Positions 54,465 to 63,525 of a stretch of DNA of 64,000 bases are shown one piece after another. This DNA is from JASHUC01 sp963849095 (GTDB taxonomy: Bacteria > Pseudomonadota > Gammaproteobacteria > Steroidobacterales > Steroidobacteraceae): the NCBI GenBank assembly GCA_963849095.1, contig CAWKGA010000010.1, positions 1-64,000 of the forward strand, given 5' to 3'. Positions within the stretch are counted from its first letter, which is position 1. Every line of letters begins with the position of its first letter. The notes beneath the pieces were generated by a model. That model ran no database searches, was not told the origin of the DNA, and worked only from the letters and a program-made list of their open reading frames with translations. The position numbers were made by a program, and so were the translations under genes.

Positions 54465-55231
54465 TGACTCTCTCCGCACAGGGCGTCACGGTCTGCCGCG
54501 GCGCGCGGGTGATACTCAACGAGGTATCGTTCGCCGCCACGACAGGCGAGTTCATCGCCGTGATCGGCCCCAACGGTGCCGGCAAGTCCACGTTGCTCGC
54601 AGCGCTCGCGGGACTGCTCCGCCCGACGCGGGGACGCGTGGAGCTCGACGAGCGCGATCTGTACCGGATCCGCTCGGCAGCCCTCGCCCTGCGGCGCGCT
54701 TATCTGCCGCAGAATCCGCGCTGTGAATGGCCGATCTCGGTGGAACGGCTGGTGGCGCTCGGGCTCACACCGATCCTGCCTGCCATCGGCAAGCTGCCCG
54801 CGGTCCATGTACGGCGCATCGAGGAGGTGCTGCACCTCTGCGATCTCGCCGATCGCCGACTGCAGGCGGTGACGACTCTGTCGGGCGGCGAGCTCGCTCG
54901 GGCGATGCTGGCGAGGGCGCTGGTCGGCCATCCCGAGATCCTGATCGTCGATGAGCCGGTGGCGGGTCTTGATCCGCGGCATGCGCTCGATGCCATGCGC
55001 CGCCTTGCCACCTACGCGCGCGGCGGGAAGCTGGTCATCGCCTCGATTCACGATCTGACACTCGCCGCGCGCTACGCTTCGCGCATCCTCGCGCTGGTAT
55101 CGGGCAGAGCCGTTGGCGACGGTCCCACCGCAACCACCCTCACGGCCGCGCTCGTCAAAGATACCTTTGGTGTGGACGCTTGCGTTTCCGGCGATGGCGA
55201 GGCCCGATACGTCGATTACCGCTCCGCTTGA
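54461..55231 (+). CDS. ABC importer ATPase, FecE/BtuD family
   Basis: 256 residues. Walker A VIGPNGAGKSTLLAALAGLL, Q-loop YLPQNPRCEWPISV, signature LSGGELARAMLARALVGHPE, Walker B ILIVDEPVAGLDP, switch His in IASIHDLTLAARY. Completes the importer with the two upstream genes. The start ATGATG overlaps the permease stop. Confidence 0.95.
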   Translation: MMTLSAQGVTVCRGARVILNEVSFAATTGEFIAVIGPNGAGKSTLLAALAGLLRPTRGRVELDERDLYRIRSAALALRRAYLPQNPRCEWPISVERLVALGLTPILPAIGKLPAVHVRRIEEVLHLCDLADRRLQAVTTLSGGELARAMLARALVGHPEILIVDEPVAGLDPRHALDAMRRLATYARGGKLVIASIHDLTLAARYASRILALVSGRAVGDGPTATTLTAALVKDTFGVDACVSGDGEARYVDYRSA

Positions 55232-55289
55232 ACGAGCCGCCGCCGCGCCGGCGACACTCCCGATCGCACGGCGGCCACAGCCTCGAATT

Positions 55290-55350
55290 AACAACGTCAA
55301 CAAAAGCATTAACGTATGTAAACGTCGTCAGAACCGTAACTTACGTGACA
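55290..55350. promoter_or_regulatory. AT-rich leader with repeated ACGT words before sigma factor
   Basis: In otherwise GC-rich DNA this stretch reads AACAACGTCAACAAAAGCAT, TAACGTATGTAAACGTCGTC and AACTTACGTGAC, with (A/T)ACGT repeated four times in about 50 bases. It ends about 65 bases before the assigned ECF sigma start, so it is the likely promoter and control region. Confidence 0.4.
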
Positions 55351-55404
55351 TTCCGCGCGCGATCGCCAACCCTCATCGCGTACTGGCGGCGCGGGCAAAT
55401 CAAC

Positions 55405-56004
55405 GTGCAGAGCGAAATCTCGGTTGCGTACAGTCCCTTTCCGGAATTCTCCGACGGTGAGCTTGTCACCCTCGCCTGCAACGGCGCAGACCGCGCATTT
55501 TCCCATCTGCTACACCGTCACGCACGGCACCTGCGGCGGCTGGTTACCCGGCGCCTGCGCAATCCCGAGGATGTCCTCGATGTGATCCAGGATACGCATC
55601 TCGCGGTCTGGAGGGCTCTGCAGCGCTACGACGCCGGGCGTCCCTTCGAGGCATGGTTAACGGCCATCGCGCTCAACAAGTGCAAGGACTGGGCGCGGCG
55701 GAAGATCGTGCAGCTCGGGGCGATGGCCAAGGTGCAGGCCGATAGCGCTCGGGATAGCCGGGCGACCGAGGAGCGCAGCGCCGAGAGCCTCGCAATGGAG
55801 GAGGAGAGCCTGCGGCATCTAGAGCGGGCCCTGCTGCGGCTTCCGCCGCAGCTGCGGGAGCCGCTGCTTCTCACGGCTATCCTCGATCTGCCTCACGCTG
55901 CGGTCGCGCGGGAGCTCGGAGCGACTCGCAAAGCCGTCGAGATGCGAGTGCGGCACGCGCGCCAGCGCCTGGGGCATGCTTTGAGCGCGGAGCTCGCGAG
56001 CTAG
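55405..56004 (+). CDS. ECF-type RNA polymerase sigma factor
   Basis: 199 residues from GTG (VQSEISVAYSPFPEFSDGEL); upstream in-frame ATGs would add an unlikely basic leader. Region 2: FSHLLHRHARHLRRLVTRRL, VLDVIQDTHLAVWRALQRYD, PFEAWLTAIALNKCKDWARR. Region 4: LERALLRLPPQLREPLLLTA, HAAVARELGATRKAVEMRVR. No anti-sigma gene is adjacent, unless the opposite-strand membrane protein at 56025 serves as one. Confidence 0.9.
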   Translation: MQSEISVAYSPFPEFSDGELVTLACNGADRAFSHLLHRHARHLRRLVTRRLRNPEDVLDVIQDTHLAVWRALQRYDAGRPFEAWLTAIALNKCKDWARRKIVQLGAMAKVQADSARDSRATEERSAESLAMEEESLRHLERALLRLPPQLREPLLLTAILDLPHAAVARELGATRKAVEMRVRHARQRLGHALSAELAS

Positions 56005-56024
56005 CGCCCCGACCCGTCCGCGAC

Positions 56025-57407
56025 TCACTGCTCCGGCTGGCTCGGACGAGCCACCAGCGTATTGCCCTGCAGCTCGTACTTGCGCATGAGGAGGCTGTCA
56101 GAGCTCTCGGAGGCCTCTCCCACGTGAGCGAGGGCCTGTCCAATGGAGATTCCGACCTTGCCGGCTCCCGCCGGCGGCAGCGTCTGCGCAGCGCCGCTCA
56201 CGAGCCAGAACATGCCGAGCCCGCCGAGGCATGCGGCGCTGAGATCGCTCATCGCAGGCCGTAGCAGCGAGAAGTATCTGCTGCGCAGCAAGGCGAGAGC
56301 GCCGGCCGCGAGCAGCGCGAGCACCAGCGCGTCGGCGAGCACGGCGCCCGCGTCGTAGCCGATCACCATCGGCGCTCGGGTCCACCCGGCAAGATGCTGC
56401 GGGGCGAGCAGCGCGGGCAGCACGAAGCCGTCGAGCAAACCGAGAATCCCCGCGGGCAGCAGCCAAAGCCTCGGGCGCGCCCGGCCTGCCGACGTCGCGA
56501 GGAAGCCGGCGGAGAACAGCGCGGCGCCGAGCAGCAGCAGCGCCGCGTCCGCCGCATGCATCGATGCGGCGGCGACAGCGAGAAGCAGCAGCAGAGCCGT
56601 CCACCCGGCCGCGGCTATCTGCAGGCGCCCGATCTGCACCGTCGCGATCCCGACGGCGAGCAGCGCCACCAGGCAGCCGATGAAACTCTCGATCAGCGCC
56701 GTTTGCGGTTGGATCCATCCCGTCGCCTGCGCGAGGAGGGCTAAACCGTAGCCTGCCGCCAGAGTGGCGAGGATGCTCGCAACGTCCTGCCAGCGCCGCA
56801 CGAGCAGCAGCGCGGCGAGGAGGAAGCACAGCCGAGCGGAGCCATGGAGGATGTGCATGAGCCCGAGCCGCACGTACTCGCCGATGCCCGCGGCCGGCAG
56901 AGAACCGGTGTCCGGAACCGCCAGCCGCTGGCTGGACGCCGTGAACAATTGCCGCGTGAACCGGCCATCGATCTCGATGCGCGCAAAATCGACGTGCGCA
57001 GGCGCCCGCTCGAACATCGCATAGTCGTGCAGCGAGAGGCCGCTCATCGGTCCTGCGCAGCGAAAGATGATCTCGAAGCCGTAGAGGCCGGTCCCGACCT
57101 CGAGCGGGTCGACCTTGCCGAGGTCGTAGCCCTGATCGCTCGCCGGACATTCGTGGCCGCGGGCCCACACGTCCGTGTGCGCCAGCACGTAGTCCCCGAG
57201 CTTGCTCACGGTGAGCACGGGGATCGCAGCGCCCGTGAGGCCCTGCGCGGTGTCGACGGGCAGCACGTATCGGAGGGTCACGGTGCCGCTGTCGCGGGAG
57301 ACGACCCAGGTCGAGTAGCTCACACTGTCACCGGCGGCGAGCGCGACATGGGCTGCTCCGACGAGCAAGCACGATGCGGCGAGCGCGAGGATTCGTGTCC
57401 GGCTCAT
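56025..57407 (-). CDS. HupE/UreJ-like multi-pass membrane protein
   Basis: 460 residues. Signal peptide (ILALAASCLLVGAAHVALAA), a periplasmic domain of about 170 residues with a Cys pair (HECPASDQGY, IIFRCAG), then eight or so helices beginning GEYVRLGLMHILHGSARLCF, whose GxxHIxxGxD-like His motif is that of HupE/UreJ_2 proteins (here Ser replaces the usual Asp region). These proteins are linked to nickel or other metal movement. It overlaps the isomerase gene start by a few bases. Confidence 0.75.
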   Translation of the reverse strand: MSRTRILALAASCLLVGAAHVALAAGDSVSYSTWVVSRDSGTVTLRYVLPVDTAQGLTGAAIPVLTVSKLGDYVLAHTDVWARGHECPASDQGYDLGKVDPLEVGTGLYGFEIIFRCAGPMSGLSLHDYAMFERAPAHVDFARIEIDGRFTRQLFTASSQRLAVPDTGSLPAAGIGEYVRLGLMHILHGSARLCFLLAALLLVRRWQDVASILATLAAGYGLALLAQATGWIQPQTALIESFIGCLVALLAVGIATVQIGRLQIAAAGWTALLLLLAVAAASMHAADAALLLLGAALFSAGFLATSAGRARPRLWLLPAGILGLLDGFVLPALLAPQHLAGWTRAPMVIGYDAGAVLADALVLALLAAGALALLRSRYFSLLRPAMSDLSAACLGGLGMFWLVSGAAQTLPPAGAGKVGISIGQALAHVGEASESSDSLLMRKYELQGNTLVARPSQPEQ

Positions 57408-58360
57408 TCCGATTGGCCCGGTGCGAGCAGGATCTGCGCCTCCGAGCGCAGGACCGCGAGGTTCTCCTGCGTCGCGCGCTGGAGCTCGGCCTGCCGGTAG
57501 TCCGAGTAGACCTGCGTGCGCGCGACGGAGAAATCGGCCACCGACGGCAGCTGGCGGCTGTCCATCACGAGCACGTGAACCCCATCGGTATCGACGATCG
57601 GGTCCGAGACCTCCCCGTCGCCGAGGGTTTCCGCGACCTGGTAGAGCTTTGCGCCGAGATGAATCTTCGCGGCGAAATCGAGCTCCTCGGTGTTGTCCAC
57701 GCGGCCGGAGTCGACGAAGCCGAAGTGCTCCATGACGTAGTCGATCGATGCGCCGGAACGCAGCTGGTAGACGGCCTCGGCCGCGTCCTCCTCGGCCTGT
57801 GCGACGCTCTGATCGGCGTTCTGGTAGCCGCCGACGTGCAGCACGAGGTCGTGCACCGTCATCGTGCCGCCGGTCGTGTACTTCGAGCGGTGAGTGTCGT
57901 AGAAGGCGTGCAGCTGCGCCTCCGTCGGCGCGATCGCGAGCAGGGGCGCGACCACCTGCGCATTGACGGCAGCGGCCATCGTGTCGCGGACCTCGGTCGT
58001 CGTCTCGGGCAGATCGAGTGAGAGGCCGCGCTGCACCAGCAGTTCCTCATTGATCATCTCGCGTAGCACGCGGCTGCGCTCGGCCGGGGAGGCGTCCGAG
58101 AACGCGGCTCCCGTCTCCGACTCGGTCTGCGAGATGAAATCGCTCATCAAGACGCCTTTCTGATTGACGAGCGCGACGTAGCCCGGCGGCACCGCGGTGG
58201 CCTGCCGAGAAGCAGGGCGGAACAGTCCGAAGCAGGCGACCGCGAGGCCGATCGCGATACCGCACGCGGGCAGCGCAAGGCTGCGCTGCGGCCGGCGCGC
58301 CAGAGCGGCGAGGCGCCGTTTGAGCGGGCTGGGAAGTCGGGCGATGGTGAGCTGGGTCAT
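57404..58360 (-). CDS. PpiC-type periplasmic peptidyl-prolyl isomerase
   Basis: 318 residues. Signal anchor (SLALPACGIAIGLAVACFGL), SurA-like N-domain (AERSRVLREMINEELLVQRG), then a parvulin domain (MTVHDLVLHVGGYQNADQSV, VSDPIVDTDGVHVLVMDSRQ). The canonical parvulin core is short, so chaperone activity may dominate over catalysis. It sits in an operon with the HupE-like protein, and the cytochrome c gene lies upstream on the same strand. Confidence 0.8.
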   Translation of the reverse strand: MTQLTIARLPSPLKRRLAALARRPQRSLALPACGIAIGLAVACFGLFRPASRQATAVPPGYVALVNQKGVLMSDFISQTESETGAAFSDASPAERSRVLREMINEELLVQRGLSLDLPETTTEVRDTMAAAVNAQVVAPLLAIAPTEAQLHAFYDTHRSKYTTGGTMTVHDLVLHVGGYQNADQSVAQAEEDAAEAVYQLRSGASIDYVMEHFGFVDSGRVDNTEELDFAAKIHLGAKLYQVAETLGDGEVSDPIVDTDGVHVLVMDSRQLPSVADFSVARTQVYSDYRQAELQRATQENLAVLRSEAQILLAPGQSE

Positions 58361-58378
58361 CTGGGCGCTCCGCGAACG

Positions 58379-59215
58379 TCACCCCTCGCGGCCGGCGGCG
58401 GGCGCCGCTGCAGCCGTCGGGTGCGAAACGGTGTGGATGTACACGGCGAGGGCTCGAATCTGCTCGAGGCTCAAGGTTTCGAGCCACGCCGGCATGATCC
58501 GGTGCCGTCCGAAATAGATGCTGTCGTAGAGCGACTGAGGGTCTCCGCCGCTGTCCCACACGTTCACCGTGAGATCGGGCGCGCCGTAGTCGGAGTCGCC
58601 GCGTGCATCGCCGGCGTGGCAGTCGCCGCAGTCGCCCTTCGTGCTGTAGTACAGCGTGTGTCCTTCTTCCGCCGCTTCCGCGTCATATGGCCGGTGGTTG
58701 AGCTTCAGCAGATACTGGACGACGTCCCGGATCTCGGCGTCGGTGAGGACGCCGCGCAGACCGAACGCGGGCATGTCGGTGACGTTGCGTGCCTTGCTCT
58801 GGCCGGAGCGGATGCCGTAGAGCACGGTGCGTTCGATGTCGTAGACGCTCCCGGCGCCGTAGAGCCAGACCTGGTCGGTGAGGTTCGGTGCACCGAGCGT
58901 CGTATTGCCGCGCATGTCCGCGCCGTGGCAGGCCGCGCAGTATTGCTCGAAGAGCGGGCGCGCCTGCGCGACGGCAAAGCGCACCAGCGCCGGATCGGCC
59001 CCCGCCTCATCGGGCATCACGGCGAGCAGTCGATACTCGATCCGCTCTCGGTGCGCCCGCAGGTCTGCCGCTGCGATGGCTGCGCCGGCGAGCGCGATCG
59101 CCGCGGCAGCGAGCATCCATGCCCATCGCCGGCGGGGCCTTCGTCGCGGGCCGGGTCCGCGAGGCGGCGGCCGGCCGCGGCCGCGGGCCGTCTGCGCGAT
59201 GTGGGCCTCGTTCAT
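58379..59215 (-). CDS. Membrane-anchored dihaem cytochrome c
   Basis: About 278 residues from MNEAHIAQTARGRGRPPPRG (an ATG three codons upstream is possible). Basic cytoplasmic tail, one membrane anchor (WAWMLAAAAIALAGAAIAAA), then two class I haem domains: YCAACHGADMRGNTTLGAPN with VTDMPAFGLRG, and GDCGDCHAGDARGD with HRIMPAWLETLS. Both CxxCH and both distal Met are present. The layout is CcoP-like but no oxidase subunits adjoin. Matured by Ccm. Confidence 0.88.
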   Translation of the reverse strand: MNEAHIAQTARGRGRPPPRGPGPRRRPRRRWAWMLAAAAIALAGAAIAAADLRAHRERIEYRLLAVMPDEAGADPALVRFAVAQARPLFEQYCAACHGADMRGNTTLGAPNLTDQVWLYGAGSVYDIERTVLYGIRSGQSKARNVTDMPAFGLRGVLTDAEIRDVVQYLLKLNHRPYDAEAAEEGHTLYYSTKGDCGDCHAGDARGDSDYGAPDLTVNVWDSGGDPQSLYDSIYFGRHRIMPAWLETLSLEQIRALAVYIHTVSHPTAAAAPAAGREG

Positions 59216-59445
59216 TGATTGCATGGGGATCTGGCCGTGGGATGGGCGCCGGGCCGCGCTCTGCACGGGTGCGGCCTTTGCGCTACTATGATCACGGTGC
59301 CCACTTTGCCGAGATCACATAAGCGCCGGCCGCGCCATGTCAACGTCCGCACTACCTTGAGCCGCCTCGAGGCCACGTGCCCCGAGAAGGCAGAGCGCCG
59401 CGGCCCGACCGAGCGGCCCAGAGCCTCATATCGAGCCTCAAGCAG

Positions 59446-61419
59446 ATGAACACCCCCGCCGATTCCGATCCGTCGAAGGAGCCGATCTTTCCGCGTTCTC
59501 ATCGATTGATCCGCCACCTGGCGCTGCTCTACGGGATCGTCACCCTCGCGGTGGCCGTGTTCCTCGTCCTCGCTCTGCTGCCGCCCACCGTCCTGCCGGA
59601 GATCCGAGCCATGGCGCGGGAGGCCGTCGCGGGCGGGCTCGGGGCCATGGTGCTCCCGGCGCTGCTGCTGGCCCTGACCGCCCTTACCGCCACGCTCGCC
59701 TTGACCACGGCCCGGTTTCGATATTCTACGGCAGCGGAGGAGGCCGCAGGCGCTGCATCTGCGCGCCGGCTCGAGCGTCGCGAGGATCCCGGCTTTGCCG
59801 GACGCATGGGCCAGGCCTTCATCGTGCCGGCCGGGGCCGTCTGCATCTGGGTGGCCATAACGCTGATGTGGCCAGCCTCCGCCGGCGTAGAGCACACCGC
59901 CGGCAGCGACATCGTGGCGGCCTTGGTGTTTGGGATCGCCTTTGTCTCGCTCGTCTGCGAGCGGGTGATGAACGCCTTTCCGCAGCCCCAGCTGCCGGAG
60001 GCGCCCACGCTGCGGAGGCTGCTGCTGCTCGCGACCCTGATTCTGGCCGCAGCGGCGTGCATCGAGCTCGGCCACGGCGCCGGGCTGGGCTGGCTGCACT
60101 GGCCGGAGCTCGTCGTGATCTGCATCCCAGGCGTCGTAGCGGCGGAGCTTGCCATACGCGCGCTGGCGCGACTGTTTCTCCCCCAGCGCGCCCCGGAGGA
60201 CGCTCGGGCGGTGACGGACAGTATTGTCGTCGCGCTCATCACCGGTGGTCCGCGCGCGCCGGCGAACTTGCTCCGCACTCAATTTGGCCTCGACTTCGCC
60301 CGCAGCTGGGCGCTGTCGTTCCTGACCGCGGCGGCGCTGCCGGCGCTTGCCGGCACCGCGCTGCTCTGCTGGTGCTTGAGCGGGCTGAAGCTCATCGACT
60401 GGGCGCACCGGGGGATCTACGAGAGGTTCGGCGCCCCGGTTGCCGTGCTCGGTCCGGGGCTGCACCTGCTGCTGCCCTGGCCGCTCGGGAGGCTCCGTCC
60501 CGTCGAGTATGGCGCGATTCATGCGGTGCCGATCGGTGTTGACGAGTCCACACCCGAGGCGGCAACCGGGCCGATCGGCGCGGAAGCGCCGCCCCCGGTG
60601 ACCCTCAACCGGTTGTGGGAGACGGCTCACGCCGATCAGGCCCATTACCTCGTGCCGAGCCTGGGCACCGCCAAGCAGAGCTTTCAGAGTGTCAGCACCG
60701 AGATCTACGTATTGTATCGTGTGGGCCTCACCAACGCCGCCGCCTTGCAATCGGTCTATACGGTCGCGGATCCGCAATCCCTCATCGCGGAAGCCGCGAG
60801 CCGCCTGGTCCTGCGCTATTTCAACTCGCGGACGCTCGATCAGGTGATCGGCGCGGAGCGCGAGAACGTCGCGGGCACGCTGCAGGCGGAGCTGGCGGCG
60901 GATCCGGCCATCCACGGAGCGGGGATCGACATCGTGTCCGTGCTGATCGAGGAGATCCATCCGCCCGAGGGCGCGGCCGCCGCGTACCACGCCGTACAAG
61001 CTGCCCAGATCAACGCGCTCGCGAGCATCTCCAACGAGAAAACTCGCGCCGAGAGCCGGGCCGCCGTCGCGCAGGCGGAGGCCCACCAGCTCGATACAGT
61101 GGCCGACGCCCGCGCGGTCGAGATCGTTCATGCCGCCGATGCCGATGCGTATCGCTTCGATGCGGACCGCCGCGCTTACGACGAGGGCCAGCGATCGTTT
61201 CTGCTCGAGCGCACCTTCAGCACGTACGCCGCAGCGCTGTCGCGGACGCACATCACCTTGGTCGACCATCGGCTGAAATCCGACCAGCGCCCGATCCTAG
61301 ACCTGCGCGAGCTCGCCGTTGCGCCGCCTGCAGGCGAGGGGACGGGCAGTGCGCAGAGCGGGGTGGCCGCGAGCAGCTCGACTCCACCCCTCACACCGGC
61401 GATCGTGCCTACGGAGTGA
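59446..61419 (+). CDS. Large SPFH (HflK-like) protein with polytopic N-terminus
   Basis: 657 residues from MNTPADSDPSKEPIFPRSHR. About six membrane helices in the first ~310 residues, then a SPFH/prohibitin domain (WAHRGIYERFGAPVAVLGPG, LHLLLPWPLGRLRPVEYGAI, STEIYVLYRVGLTNAAALQS) and a coiled-coil (AQINALASISNEKTRAESRA). The extra membrane region is unusual for HflK. It is first in a rightward series of three SPFH genes and a P-type ATPase. Confidence 0.85.
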   Translation: MNTPADSDPSKEPIFPRSHRLIRHLALLYGIVTLAVAVFLVLALLPPTVLPEIRAMAREAVAGGLGAMVLPALLLALTALTATLALTTARFRYSTAAEEAAGAASARRLERREDPGFAGRMGQAFIVPAGAVCIWVAITLMWPASAGVEHTAGSDIVAALVFGIAFVSLVCERVMNAFPQPQLPEAPTLRRLLLLATLILAAAACIELGHGAGLGWLHWPELVVICIPGVVAAELAIRALARLFLPQRAPEDARAVTDSIVVALITGGPRAPANLLRTQFGLDFARSWALSFLTAAALPALAGTALLCWCLSGLKLIDWAHRGIYERFGAPVAVLGPGLHLLLPWPLGRLRPVEYGAIHAVPIGVDESTPEAATGPIGAEAPPPVTLNRLWETAHADQAHYLVPSLGTAKQSFQSVSTEIYVLYRVGLTNAAALQSVYTVADPQSLIAEAASRLVLRYFNSRTLDQVIGAERENVAGTLQAELAADPAIHGAGIDIVSVLIEEIHPPEGAAAAYHAVQAAQINALASISNEKTRAESRAAVAQAEAHQLDTVADARAVEIVHAADADAYRFDADRRAYDEGQRSFLLERTFSTYAAALSRTHITLVDHRLKSDQRPILDLRELAVAPPAGEGTGSAQSGVAASSSTPPLTPAIVPTE

Positions 61420-61453
61420 TGACCATGACAGTGCTTTCAGGGCCCTGACCGAT

Positions 61454-62441
61454 ATGTTCATCGATCCTCCCTCGGGGACTCCCGCCGGTGCTGCTCGCGA
61501 TCGCCGCTTCGGGCCGCAGTTGCGCATTGCCGCCTCAGCGCTGATCCTGCTCGCCGCGATCGCCGCGGCGTGCATCGTCATGGTGCCGGCGGGCGAGGCC
61601 GCCGTCATCACGCGCTTCGGCAATCCCGTCCGCGTCGTGACGCAGCCCGGACTCGCGTGGAAGCTGCCGGCGCCGTTCGAGAGCAGCATTCCGATCGATC
61701 TGCGCCTGCGTACGACCTCCACCGGACTGCAGGATGTCGGCACGCGCGACGGCTTGCGGGTGTTGATGCAGGCTTATGTCGCATGGCAGGTGCCGAGCGA
61801 TCCGCAGCGGGTGCGGCAGTTCCTGCGCTCGGTGCGCAATCAGCCCGACGAGGCGGCACGCCAGCTGCGCAGCTTCGTCTTCGCGCAACTGCACATCATC
61901 TCGAGCAACTTCGAGCTGACCGATCTCGTCAATATCGACCCGCAGAAGGTGCGGCTCGATGCCTTCGAGCGGCAGCTGCGCGACCAGATCGCGCCGCGCA
62001 TGCTGCAGGTGTACGGCATCGACATCCGCCAAGTCGGCATCGAGCGCATGACGCTGCCCGACGAAACGCTTGCCGCCACGGTGGCTCGGATGCGCGCGGA
62101 GCGCGAGACCGTGGCCGAGCGGCGCACGGCCGACGGACTGCGGCAGGCCGCGGCCATCCGCGCCGACGCCGACCGGGATGCGCCGGGAAGTCGTCGCGCA
62201 GGCGCGCGAGCAGGCGGCGCACACGGAGGCGGACGCCGAGCAGGCCGCGGCGCGCATCTACGCCAAGGCTTATCAGAGCGATCCGGGGCTTTACACGACG
62301 CTGCGCTCGCTCGATGCGCTTGGTCAGATGATGGGCCGCAACGCAAGCGTGGTGCTGCGGACCGACGCGGCGCCGTTCCGGGTGCTGGTCGACGGGCCCG
62401 CGGGCCTCAACTCGCCGCCCGGCTCGAAGACAGGCCCGTGA
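61454..62441 (+). CDS. HflC-like SPFH protein (frameshifted)
   Basis: About 328 residues after removing one G at about 62177. Membrane anchor (LRIAASALILLAAIAAACIV), VPAGEAAVITRFGNPVRVVT, QPGLAWKLPAPFESSIPIDL, DGLRVLMQAYVAWQV, LVNIDPQKVRLDAFERQLRD, then MRREVVAQAREQAAHTEADA and IYAKAYQSDPGLYTTLRSLD in the next frame: a complete HflC plan. The join is seamless in protein terms, so an insertion error is likely. The stop overlaps the GTG of the HflK-like gene. Confidence 0.85.
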
Positions 62442-63451
62442 GCGAGGTTCTCGACTCCTTTCCAGCGTCCGAAGCGGTCGAGCCGGTCGGGCCGCCGCCG
62501 CCGCCGCCGCCCGGGCCCATCGCCCAGTCGGTGGCGATTGGGTTCCGCGCCGTCTATGCCGCCGGATTGCTGTTGCTGCTGATCTGGCTCACGAGCAACG
62601 TGCGCGAGATCGCCTCGGACAGCCAGGCGGTCGTGCTGCGCTTCGGACGCATCGTGCGCACACAGCAGTCCGGCTTGCTGGTCGCCTGGCCGCGTCCGAT
62701 CGAGAAGGTCGAGCTGCTGCCGGGCCCGGAGCGGCAGTTGAGCCAGGACGTCTCGACGCTCCCGCCGTCGAGCGAGAAGTCCCAGGAGCTCGTCGGGCCG
62801 TTCGACGCGACGCAGGCGATGCCTCAGAACATCGCCGCGTACCTGACGGGCGACGGCAACGTCGTGCTGCTCAACGCCACTCTGATCTACCGCATCAACG
62901 ATCCGATCGCCTATGCGCTGGAGCAGACCCACGTCGCTCCCGCGCTCGATCGCTTGTTCCGCGCAACGACCGTGCACGTCACGGCCGGCCGGGATCTCGA
63001 TGACTTCCTGGTCGTGGAGAACGCCAATCCGCAAAGCACCGACCAGGCCGTGATGCGCGCCGAGGTGCGCAGCTCGCTGCTCAGCACCATGAACGCGCGC
63101 CTGCAGGCTCTTGCAGCCGCCGGCACGCCGTTCGGCGTGGAGGTCGAGCGCATCGACATGACGGCGTACTATCCCCCGGAGGCCAAGACGGCGTTCGACG
63201 CCGTGCTGGTCGCGACCCAGGCGGCCGACCGAGGCGTGGCCGAGGCGAGTACCGATGCCGAGCGCCGGCGGCAGGAAGCGAACCGCGAGCACGACCAGCT
63301 GCTGAGCGCGGCCCAGGCGACGGCGACGGAGCTCGTGAGCCGAGCCAACGTCGATACCGCGCGCATCCTCGCACTGGCGCGTCAAGAGACGCCGCAAACC
63401 CGCAGCAGCCTCGTGCTGCGAGAGTACCGGGCGGAGGTCGCGAGATCATGA
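62438..63451 (+). CDS. HflK-like SPFH protein
   Basis: 337 residues from GTG overlapping the previous stop. Proline-rich N-terminus (VGPPPPPPPGPIAQSVAIGF), membrane helix (AVYAAGLLLLLIWLTSNVRE), SPFH core (SDSQAVVLRFGRIVRTQQSG, NVVLLNATLIYRINDPIAYA), MTAYYPPEAKTAFDAVLVAT and a coiled-coil end. HflK/HflC complexes modulate membrane proteases such as FtsH; here the pair precedes a P-type ATPase, suggesting a role in assembling or localising that pump. Confidence 0.88.
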   Translation: MSEVLDSFPASEAVEPVGPPPPPPPGPIAQSVAIGFRAVYAAGLLLLLIWLTSNVREIASDSQAVVLRFGRIVRTQQSGLLVAWPRPIEKVELLPGPERQLSQDVSTLPPSSEKSQELVGPFDATQAMPQNIAAYLTGDGNVVLLNATLIYRINDPIAYALEQTHVAPALDRLFRATTVHVTAGRDLDDFLVVENANPQSTDQAVMRAEVRSSLLSTMNARLQALAAAGTPFGVEVERIDMTAYYPPEAKTAFDAVLVATQAADRGVAEASTDAERRRQEANREHDQLLSAAQATATELVSRANVDTARILALARQETPQTRSSLVLREYRAEVARS

Positions 63452-63525
63452 ACCGCGTCGGATCGGCCGTTTTGATCGACCCCAAGACGGGCGTACGCTA
63501 CGTCTTGCCCGGAAAGCCCAAATGA
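63448..63525 (+). CDS. 25-residue linking microprotein
   Basis: ATG overlaps the HflK-like stop (ATGA) and the TGA overlaps the P-type ATPase ATG (ATGA). Product begins MNRVGSAVLIDPKTGVRYVL and ends PGKPK: basic, one short beta-like strand, no membrane helix. The exact fit between both neighbours suggests a translated ORF that couples translation and may be a small partner of the pump. No homologue is known to me. Confidence 0.5.
   Translation: MNRVGSAVLIDPKTGVRYVLPGKPK

Noticed and set aside
59212..61269. 685-codon minus-strand frame opposite the large SPFH gene
   Set aside because: Antisense shadow; the plus strand shows membrane helices and a SPFH domain.
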